Below are positions 6,000 to 11,461 of a DNA stretch of 11,461 nt, one piece after another; the stretch's first letter is position 1; each line of letters opens with the position of its first letter. The stretch spans positions 1-11,461 of the forward strand of contig CALAQQ010000241.1 of NCBI GenBank assembly GCA_937888485.1, given 5' to 3'. The stretch is from an uncultured Clostridia bacterium. GTDB taxonomy: Bacteria; Bacillota; Clostridia; Oscillospirales; Acutalibacteraceae. The notes under the pieces are model-generated. The model was not told the DNA's origin. It ran no database searches and saw only the letters and a list, made by a program, of their open reading frames with translations. Made by a program: the position numbers and the translations under genes.

Positions 6000-7505
6000 A
6001 TGAGCCGAAAAACCTATATAGCGATTGACCTCAAGTCTTTCTATGCAAGTGTTGAAGCCAGGGAAAGAGGTCTTGACCCGATGAGCGTAAATCTTGTTGT
6101 AGCTGACCCGTCAAGAACAGAAAAAACAATTTGTCTTGCTGTTTCTCCGAGTCTTAAAAGCTACGGCATATCCGGCAGAGCGAGAATGTTTGAGCTTATT
6201 CAACAGGTGAAAAGTGCAAACGCCCTTCGGAGAATGAATGCCCCCCATAAGCAGTTTACTGGCAAATCATACGATGCCAATAAGCTGAAATCAGACCCTT
6301 CTCTTGAAATTGACTATATAGTTTCTCCGCCGAGAATGGCTCTTTATATTGAGTACAGCACGGTTATCTATCAGGTCTATCTCCGTTATATTGCGCCTGA
6401 AGATATCCATGTTTACAGCATTGATGAGGTTTTTATCGATGCAACAAATTATCTGAAACTCAACAAGATGTCAGCGCATGATTTTGCGAGAATGCTCATA
6501 AAAGAGGTTCTTGCTGAAACAGGTGTAACCGCAACTGCGGGAATAGGCACGAATCTTTATCTCTGCAAGGTTGCAATGGATATAACCGCAAAACATATTC
6601 CTGCCGATGAGGATGGAGTGAGAATTGCAGAGCTTGACGAAATGAGTTACAGAGAACGGCTCTGGAGTCACCGACCTCTGACGGATTTCTGGAGAGTGGG
6701 CAGAGGAATATCGGAAAAGCTCGAAAAACACGGCATGCTGACTATGGGCGATGTTGCTCTATGTTCAATTCAGAACGAAGATTTGCTTTACCGTCTTTTC
6801 GGAATAAATGCCGAGCTTCTTATAGACCATGCATGGGGCTGGGAACCTTGCACCATTGCCGAAATAAAATCCTATAAACCGCAGACAAACAGCATAAGCA
6901 CAGGTCAGGTGTTGCAGATGCCGTATGATTTTGAAAAGGCAAAGCTGATAACTATGGAAATGGCGGATAATCTTTCGCTTGACCTTGTTGAGAAAAAACT
7001 TGTTACAAGCCAGCTTGTGCTTATTATCGGATATGACAGAGAAAATCTGACCGATATCGGCAGAAGAAAAGCTTATGCGGGAGAAATCAAAACGGATTTC
7101 TACGACAGGGAAGTACCAAAACATGCAAGGGGAACGGCAAATATCGGCAGACAGACATCGTCAACGAAGCTTATAACCGAAGCTGTTTCAGAGCTTTATG
7201 AGCGAATTGTTGATAAAAATTTGCTTGTGAGGAGAATAAACCTGACTGCATGCAATGTCATTCGTGAATGCGATATCAAAGAAGATGAAACACCCGAACA
7301 GCTCAGCTTGTTTGAGAATTACGAAGAAAAAGAACGTAAAAAGGCGGAACTTGAAGCATCTCTCGAAAAAGAACGCAGAATGCAGGATGCTCTTATAGAA
7401 ATCAAACAGCGATACGGCAAGAACGCCATTCTCAAAGGTATGAACTATAAAGAAGGCGCAACTGCCAAAGACCGCAACAAACAAATCGGAGGTCATAAAG
7501 CCTGA
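6000..7505 (+). CDS. Y-family translesion DNA polymerase (UmuC/UvrX-like)
   Basis: A 501-residue error-prone polymerase that copies past DNA lesions. The palm carries Asp10 in YIAIDLKSFYASVEA and Asp142-Glu143 in YSIDEVFID, the metal-binding acids of the family; Tyr15 is at the steric-gate position (Asp+5, as in UmuC). GISGRARMFEL (57-67) is the finger motif, followed by an insertion of about 40 residues before PPRMALYIEYS. TATAGIGTNLYLCKVAMDI and DFWRVGRGISEKL lead into the thumb, and the little-finger region follows to about 420. QLSLF at 434-438 is a perfect beta-clamp-binding motif. Beyond it lie a charged helical stretch and a tail ending GGHKA, giving a protein longer than UvrX/YqjW (about 410 residues). 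I place the start at 6000, nine bases after GGGAGGG; an upstream extension of the frame to 5892 would include the terminator, operator and promoter. The YolD-like gene follows after one base. Confidence 0.93.
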   Translation: MSRKTYIAIDLKSFYASVEARERGLDPMSVNLVVADPSRTEKTICLAVSPSLKSYGISGRARMFELIQQVKSANALRRMNAPHKQFTGKSYDANKLKSDPSLEIDYIVSPPRMALYIEYSTVIYQVYLRYIAPEDIHVYSIDEVFIDATNYLKLNKMSAHDFARMLIKEVLAETGVTATAGIGTNLYLCKVAMDITAKHIPADEDGVRIAELDEMSYRERLWSHRPLTDFWRVGRGISEKLEKHGMLTMGDVALCSIQNEDLLYRLFGINAELLIDHAWGWEPCTIAEIKSYKPQTNSISTGQVLQMPYDFEKAKLITMEMADNLSLDLVEKKLVTSQLVLIIGYDRENLTDIGRRKAYAGEIKTDFYDREVPKHARGTANIGRQTSSTKLITEAVSELYERIVDKNLLVRRINLTACNVIRECDIKEDETPEQLSLFENYEEKERKKAELEASLEKERRMQDALIEIKQRYGKNAILKGMNYKEGATAKDRNKQIGGHKA

Positions 7506-7506
7506 T

Positions 7507-7938
7507 ATGGATGAAAAATACAGAGAAATAATAAACCTGCCCCATCATGTGTCGGAAAAAAGACCGCATATGTCGATGTATGACCGTGCGGCACAGTTCA
7601 GCCCTTTTGCGGCGCTGACGGGTCATGAGGCTGCGATTGACGAAACTGCGAGGCTGACCGATACATTCATTGAACCCGATGAGGATGAAAAGCAGATCCT
7701 TGATGCGAAAATTCATATGCTTATGGATATGATTGAAGAAAAACCCGAGGTTACGGTTGTTTATTTCAGACCCGACGCAAAGAAATCCGGCGGCGCTTAT
7801 GTCAGCACCACCGGATGTTTGAAAAAAATAAATATTCTGACACGTGAAATAACGATGAGTGACGAAACTGTTATTCCCGTAGATTCGGTAAATGAAATTC
7901 ACTCGGATATATTCGGGGATGTTTTTATAAGCAGTTAA
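7507..7938 (+). CDS. YolD-like SOS partner protein
   Basis: A 143-residue protein that sits one base after the polymerase stop, a spacing typical of translational coupling; GGAGG (7488-7492) lies inside the end of the polymerase gene, rather far (14 nt) from this ATG. The stretch RPHMSMYDRAAQFSPFAALTG (about residues 19-39) is the clostridial form of the YolD-family core (R..M...W-x-PFAAL), and HEAAIDETARLTD follows. YolD-like proteins accompany Y-family polymerases of the UvrX/YqjW type in Firmicutes and are thought to act with them, perhaps like UmuD, though the mechanism is unknown. A DE-rich helix (about 57-80) and a beta-rich C-terminal half with STTGCLKKINILTREI follow. There is no membrane segment. 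The last 14 bases overlap the tail of the lipase gene on the other strand, with no terminator visible between the two. Confidence 0.83.
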   Translation: MDEKYREIINLPHHVSEKRPHMSMYDRAAQFSPFAALTGHEAAIDETARLTDTFIEPDEDEKQILDAKIHMLMDMIEEKPEVTVVYFRPDAKKSGGAYVSTTGCLKKINILTREITMSDETVIPVDSVNEIHSDIFGDVFISS

Positions 7939-9010
7939 TCATGCCGAGGTGTTCAACATAGAAATCTTCAACATCCGAGTTGACCTTCATAAGACCGCCC
8001 TGAAGTGACATATGGTCGCCCTGATAAACGGGCATGATGTTCCATATGCCTTTTTCAACGGCGTTTTCATCAAAGTTTTTGGTCGGTGCGCTTGACGGTG
8101 CGGCAGCGGAAATTGTGTTGACAAGACCGTCATTTTCAAGCCAGCTTTCATCAACAACATAGCCTCCGTCTGTTGTTCCCGTGAGAGCGCCCATTTCATT
8201 TGCACTGCTCTGGAAAAGAATTTCCGTAAGTTTTTTGTCAACCTTGTATGTGCCGTCATCCTGCTTTACGGTTGATGAGCAGGGGAATGAAAAATAATAT
8301 GTTTTTTCGCTTGTCACCATGTTTTTGTTAAGTTCAAGCGCATGGTCAATAAACATATCATATGCGGCGCTGTCTGTATTTTCAGGCATAGAATTTTTAA
8401 AGCCGTAAGCCGTTGTGCCGTTATGAGGAGCGGCAAGAGCTGTCATTGAATAAATCCAGTCTGCCTTTTCGCCCGTGAAGAAGGGTGAAATATCACTTGC
8501 ATCTGTTGCAGCCTTTTCAGCCTCGCTTCCGACAGCCATGAGAGTTGCAAAAACTCTTATTGTTGCGCCGCCGAAGGAGTGACCGAGAAGGTTTATTTTA
8601 TTTTTCGAATCCCATTTTTCGATTAAAGCTCTGTCGGTGAAATCTTCTCCGAATCTTTCATGACCGCAGCGCTCGCTGTGCTCTTTCCCGTAGTCAACAA
8701 CCGTTCCCGTCAGCTGTGCATAAAGCTCGCAGGCTCTGTCCCATGCACTGCCGCTCGGCGAAACCGAAGCAGCATAGCAGTCAAAACCGTGTTTGTTGAG
8801 TTTGTTGAGCAGATTGCCGTTGTACATTCCCCAGTAGGGCATAACGGAATAAACTGCGTCATAGCTTCCCCAACCCGATAGACCGTGAACATAGATATAA
8901 GCGTAGTTTGTGTTCCATTTTTCGGCGTCGATATTCTTGTCGTTGCACGGAAACAAAAAAGATACAATGCTCATGATGATTGCAAGAGGTATTGAAATTA
9001 TTTTTGCCAT
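7925..9010 (-). CDS. secreted family I.5-type lipase (alpha/beta hydrolase)
   Basis: A 361-residue esterase/lipase resembling the Geobacillus and Staphylococcus I.5 lipases. Residues 1-21 are a signal-peptide-like hydrophobic stretch (IISIPLAIIMSIVSFLF); Cys22 is not in a proper lipobox. VHGLSGWGSYD (41-51) forms the oxyanion region, and GHSFG (143-147) gives nucleophile Ser145. WLENDGLVNTIS supplies Asp294 and VYQGDHMS supplies His333, completing the triad. Asp91 (in WDRACELYAQL), His111 and His117 (H-x5-H before RFG) and Asp218 align, from memory, with the Zn ligands Asp61, His81, His87 and Asp238 of the Geobacillus lipase. It likely hydrolyses acylglycerols or other esters outside the membrane. 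GGGAG lies 7 nt upstream of the ATG. It is divergent from xylA and convergent with the YolD-like gene, and appears monocistronic. Confidence 0.9.
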   Translation of the reverse strand: MAKIISIPLAIIMSIVSFLFPCNDKNIDAEKWNTNYAYIYVHGLSGWGSYDAVYSVMPYWGMYNGNLLNKLNKHGFDCYAASVSPSGSAWDRACELYAQLTGTVVDYGKEHSERCGHERFGEDFTDRALIEKWDSKNKINLLGHSFGGATIRVFATLMAVGSEAEKAATDASDISPFFTGEKADWIYSMTALAAPHNGTTAYGFKNSMPENTDSAAYDMFIDHALELNKNMVTSEKTYYFSFPCSSTVKQDDGTYKVDKKLTEILFQSSANEMGALTGTTDGGYVVDESWLENDGLVNTISAAAPSSAPTKNFDENAVEKGIWNIMPVYQGDHMSLQGGLMKVNSDVEDFYVEHLGMINCL

Positions 9011-9051
9011 ATTTTTTCTCCCTTCCTTTCGAAATATTATCTGATAAATAA

Positions 9052-9080
9052 ATTATATACGAAATTTTCTTCAAAGACAA
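9052..9080 (-). promoter_or_regulatory. sigma-A promoter of the lipase gene
   Basis: On the minus strand, TTGTCT (9075-9080) is followed after exactly 17 nt by a perfect TATAAT (9052-9057), 41 nt before the ATG. It lies back to back with the xylA promoter, with 50 nt between the two -35 boxes, which is very AT-rich and has no clear operator. Confidence 0.75.
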
Positions 9081-9130
9081 TATACAATTATGTTTATAAT
9101 CATATAATTTTGGAGTATATATTAAACATA

Positions 9131-9159
9131 TTGAAAAGTATGGAATTGTTTGATATAAT
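9131..9159 (+). promoter_or_regulatory. sigma-A promoter of xylA
   Basis: TTGAAA (9131-9136), a 17-nt spacer, and TATAAT (9154-9159). I see neither a cre site nor a clear XylR palindrome close by. The flanks match those of the polymerase promoter at 5933-5971. Confidence 0.8.
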
Positions 9160-9197
9160 AAATTTGTTATGCAATATCTTGAAAAGGAGTAATAACA

Positions 9198-10517
9198 ATG
9201 AGCGAAATTTTTAATATTCCCGCAATAAAATATGAAGGTCCGAAAAGCAAAAATCCTCTTGCTTTCAAATACTATGATAAAGACCGTGTCATCATGGGCA
9301 AAAAAATGAGCGAACATCTCAGATTTGCCATGGCATGGTGGCATAACCTCTGTGCCTGCGGAACGGATATGTTCGGCAGAGATACCGCAGAAAAAACCTT
9401 CGGTGCAGTTCCGGGAACAATGGAGCATGCCAAAGCAAAGGTTGATGCAGGTTTTGAATTCATGTCAAAGCTCGGCGTTGAATATTTCTGCTTCCATGAT
9501 GCAGATATTGTTCCCGCGGCAGACGATATCAAAGAAACCAATAAAAGACTTGATGAAATCACTGATTATATTCTCGAAAAGATGAATGAAACAGGTATCA
9601 AGTGCCTTTGGGGTACAGCCAACATGTTCTCCGACCCCCGTTTTATGAACGGTGCAGGCAGCACAAATTCCGCAGATGTATTCTGCTTTGCTGCAGCCCA
9701 GGTTAAAAAGGCTCTTGATTTAACTGTTAAACTCGGCGGTAAGGGTTATGTTTTCTGGGGCGGAAGAGAGGGCTATGAAACTCTTCTTAATACCGATGTT
9801 AAATTTGAACAGGAAAATATTGCACGCCTTATGCGTCTTGCAATTGACTACGGAAGAAAAATCGGCTTTGACGGCGATTTCTATATCGAGCCCAAGCCGA
9901 AGGAACCCATGAAGCATCAGTATGATTTTGACGCTTCAACAGCTATCGGTTTCCTCAGACAGTACGGTCTTGACAAGGATTTCAAGATGAATATTGAAGC
10001 AAACCATGCAACTCTTGCACAGCATACCTTCCAGCACGAGCTCAGACTCGCAAGAGAAAACGGAGCTTTCGGTTCCATCGACGCAAACCAGGGCGATATG
10101 CTTCTCGGCTGGGACACCGACCAGTTCCCGAACAGTGTGGAAGAGAATGCGCTGGTGATGTATGAAATTCTCAAAGCAGGCGGTTTCACCACCGGTGGTT
10201 TGAACTTCGATGCCAAAGTACGTCGTCAAAGTACTGATAAATATGATCTGTTTTACGGTCATATCGGCGCGATGGATACGATGGCACTGGCGCTGAAAAT
10301 TGCGGCGCGCATGATTGATGATGGCGTGCTGGATAAACGCATCGCGCAGCGTTATTCCGGCTGGAATAGCGAATTGGGCCAACAAATCCTGAAAGGCCAA
10401 ATGTCACTGGCAGATTTAGCCAAATATGCTCAGGAACATAATTTGTCTCCGGTGCATCAGAGTGGTCGCCAGGAGCAACTGGAAAATCTGGTAAATCATT
10501 ATCTGTTCGACAAATAA
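9198..10517 (+). CDS. xylA: xylose isomerase, chimeric (clostridial 5' part, Escherichia 3' part)
   Basis: XylA converts D-xylose to D-xylulose, the first step of bacterial xylose catabolism, as a Mg/Mn-dependent TIM-barrel tetramer. The 439-residue frame is the usual length (E. coli 440). Catalytic and metal residues are all present: His100 and Asp103 in FCFHDAD, Glu231 and Lys233 in IEPKPKEP, Glu267 and His270 in NIEANHA, Asp295, Asp306 and Asp308 (WDTDQFP), and Asp338 in NFDAK. Residues 1 to about 303 are clostridial in sequence and codon use. From about 311 to the end the protein is, from memory, nearly identical to E. coli XylA (VEENALVMYEILKAGG through NLVNHYLFDK), with a few differences (for example DDGVLDK where K-12 has EDGELDK). 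The start follows AAGGAG by 8 nt. The native clostridial C-terminus is missing from this contig. A working hybrid is possible but unproven; assembly error is more likely. Confidence 0.9.
   Translation: MSEIFNIPAIKYEGPKSKNPLAFKYYDKDRVIMGKKMSEHLRFAMAWWHNLCACGTDMFGRDTAEKTFGAVPGTMEHAKAKVDAGFEFMSKLGVEYFCFHDADIVPAADDIKETNKRLDEITDYILEKMNETGIKCLWGTANMFSDPRFMNGAGSTNSADVFCFAAAQVKKALDLTVKLGGKGYVFWGGREGYETLLNTDVKFEQENIARLMRLAIDYGRKIGFDGDFYIEPKPKEPMKHQYDFDASTAIGFLRQYGLDKDFKMNIEANHATLAQHTFQHELRLARENGAFGSIDANQGDMLLGWDTDQFPNSVEENALVMYEILKAGGFTTGGLNFDAKVRRQSTDKYDLFYGHIGAMDTMALALKIAARMIDDGVLDKRIAQRYSGWNSELGQQILKGQMSLADLAKYAQEHNLSPVHQSGRQEQLENLVNHYLFDK
10109..10133 (+). other. junction between clostridial and Escherichia-like DNA
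   Basis: The change of origin falls in the codons of LGWDTDQFPN. Just before it codons are CTT, CTC, GGC and the protein reads ANQGDMLLGW as in clostridial XylA. Just after it codons are GTG, GCG, CTG and the protein reads NSVEENALVM as in E. coli. By memory the E. coli gene has almost or exactly the same bases across this motif, giving about 17-25 nt of shared sequence, enough for a short k-mer to join two genomes. No transposase, inverted repeat or target duplication is present. Confidence 0.85.
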
Positions 10518-10539
10518 CGGCTAACTGTGCAGTCCGTTG

Positions 10540-10574
10540 GCCCGGTTATCGGTAGCGATACCGGGCATTTTTTT
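10540..10574 (+). terminator. xylA-xylB intergenic hairpin with T-run (Escherichia-like)
   Basis: GCCCGGTTATCG pairs with CGATACCGGGC (one bulged T), followed by A and seven T. It looks like a factor-independent terminator, yet in Escherichia xylB is still expressed from the xylA promoter, so it more likely attenuates transcription or stabilises the upstream mRNA and lowers the XylB to XylA ratio. Confidence 0.7.
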
Positions 10575-10588
10575 AAGGAACGATCGAT

Positions 10589-11461
10589 ATGTATATCGGG
10601 ATAGATCTTGGCACCTCGGGCGTAAAAGTTATTTTGCTCAACGAGCAGGGTGAGGTGGTTGCTTCGCAAACGGAAAAGCTGACCGTTTCGCGCCCGCATC
10701 CACTCTGGTCGGAACAAGACCCGGAACAGTGGTGGCAGGCAACTGATCGCGCAATGAAAGCTCTGGGCGATCAGCATTCTCTGCAGGACGTTAAAGCATT
10801 GGGTATTGCCGGCCAGATGCATGGAGCAACCTTACTGGATGCTCAACAACGGGTATTGCGCCCTGCCATTTTGTGGAACGACGGGCGCTGTGCGCAAGAG
10901 TGCACTTTGCTGGAAGCGAGAGTTCCGCAATCACGAGTGATTACCGGCAACCTGATGATGCCCGGATTTACTGCGCCTAAATTGCTATGGGTTCAGCGGC
11001 ATGAGCCGGAGATATTCCGTCAAATCGACAAAGTATTATTACCGAAAGATTACTTGCGTCTGCGTATGACGGGGGAGTTTGCCAGCGATATGTCTGACGC
11101 AGCTGGCACCATGTGGCTGGATGTCGCAAAGCGTGACTGGAGTGACGTCATGCTGCAGGCTTGCGACTTATCTCGTGACCAGATGCCCGCATTATACGAA
11201 GGCAGCGAAATTACTGGTGCTTTGTTACCTGAAGTTGCGAAAGCGTGGGGTATGGCGACGGTGCCAGTTGTTGCAGGCGGTGGCGACAATGCAGCTGGTG
11301 CAGTTGGTGTGGGAATGGTTGATGCTAATCAGGCAATGTTATCGCTGGGGACGTCGGGGGTCTATTTTGCTGTCAGCGAAGGGTTCTTAAGCAAGCCAGA
11401 AAGCGCTGTACACAGCTTTTGCCATGCGCTACCGCAGCGTTGGCATTTAATGTCTGTAATG
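10589..11461 (+). CDS. xylB: xylulokinase (3' truncated by window end)
   Basis: XylB phosphorylates D-xylulose with ATP to xylulose-5-phosphate, which enters the pentose phosphate pathway. The first 291 residues are present of about 484 in E. coli. The FGGY-kinase features are clear: IDLGTSGVKV (5-14) is the first phosphate-binding loop, GIAGQMHG (72-79) contacts the sugar, Asp233 in AGGGDNAAGAVG is the catalytic base with the same number as in E. coli, and SLGTSG (252-257) is the second phosphate motif. From memory the sequence is E. coli-like throughout, with few differences. The ATG follows AAGGAA by 8 nt. The gene sits 71 nt after xylA with the Escherichia spacer intact. Codon use is CTG- and GCG-rich, unlike the first 10 kb, so the gene does not belong to the clostridial genome. 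Confidence 0.95.
   Translation, partial: MYIGIDLGTSGVKVILLNEQGEVVASQTEKLTVSRPHPLWSEQDPEQWWQATDRAMKALGDQHSLQDVKALGIAGQMHGATLLDAQQRVLRPAILWNDGRCAQECTLLEARVPQSRVITGNLMMPGFTAPKLLWVQRHEPEIFRQIDKVLLPKDYLRLRMTGEFASDMSDAAGTMWLDVAKRDWSDVMLQACDLSRDQMPALYEGSEITGALLPEVAKAWGMATVPVVAGGGDNAAGAVGVGMVDANQAMLSLGTSGVYFAVSEGFLSKPESAVHSFCHALPQRWHLMSVM

Noticed and set aside
10100..10140. Insertion element or integration site at the clostridial/Escherichia junction.
   Set aside because: No transposase, inverted repeat, att-like core or target duplication is present; the join falls within a conserved coding motif.
1..11461. CRISPR array, tRNA, rRNA, prophage or defence-island genes.
   Set aside because: No regularly spaced repeats, cloverleaf sequences or phage and defence proteins were seen on either strand.

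Overview
The window is two pieces of DNA. Positions 1 to about 10,110 read as one low-to-medium GC Firmicute chromosome, most likely a gut or rumen clostridium of the Oscillospiraceae/Ruminococcaceae type. The support is strong AGGAGG-type ribosome sites, sigma-A promoters with 17-nt spacers, U-tailed hairpin terminators, CTT/CTC leucine codons, and two Bacillus/Clostridium-type LexA boxes (GAAC-N4-GTTC). From about 10,110 to the end the sequence is Escherichia-like: the 3' part of xylA, the xylA-xylB spacer, and the 5' 60 percent of xylB, with CTG/GCG-rich codons. The switch happens in frame inside xylA, in the codons for the conserved metal-site motif WDTDQFP. I read it as a probable metagenome-assembly chimera or, less likely, a real recombinant.

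Layout. (1) 2-2012: the 3' part of a phytoene-desaturase-like FAD oxidoreductase, then an FNR-type flavin reductase fused to a 2Fe-2S ferredoxin domain, likely one operon closed by a hairpin. (2) 2072-3594: a small conserved hypothetical protein of 80 aa with its own promoter and a LexA box, then a DUF2804 protein with its own promoter, closed by a bidirectional terminator. (3) 3601-5906: a WYL-domain HTH regulator (minus strand) divergent from an AI-2E/PerM-family membrane transporter, which ends at a terminator. (4) 5918-7938: a LexA box, a sigma-A promoter, a Y-family translesion DNA polymerase and a translationally coupled YolD-like partner, together an SOS mutagenesis operon. (5) 7925-9010 (minus strand): a secreted family I.5-type lipase with catalytic triad and Zn site intact, overlapping the YolD-like gene tail to tail. 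(6) 9198-11461: chimeric xylA followed by truncated xylB.

How the genes work together. Two transcription units 3.8 kb apart share the same 12-nt LexA box core. This predicts that the 80-aa protein at 2146 is co-induced with the Y-family polymerase/YolD pair, making it a candidate for a little-described SOS protein. xylA and xylB encode consecutive steps of xylose catabolism (xylose to xylulose to xylulose-5-phosphate), but their adjacency here reflects the Escherichia operon and should not be credited to the clostridial host. No tRNA, rRNA, CRISPR, transposase or prophage gene is visible. No stretch over 300 bases lacks a gene; the longest intergenic gap is the 187-nt divergent lipase/xylA region.
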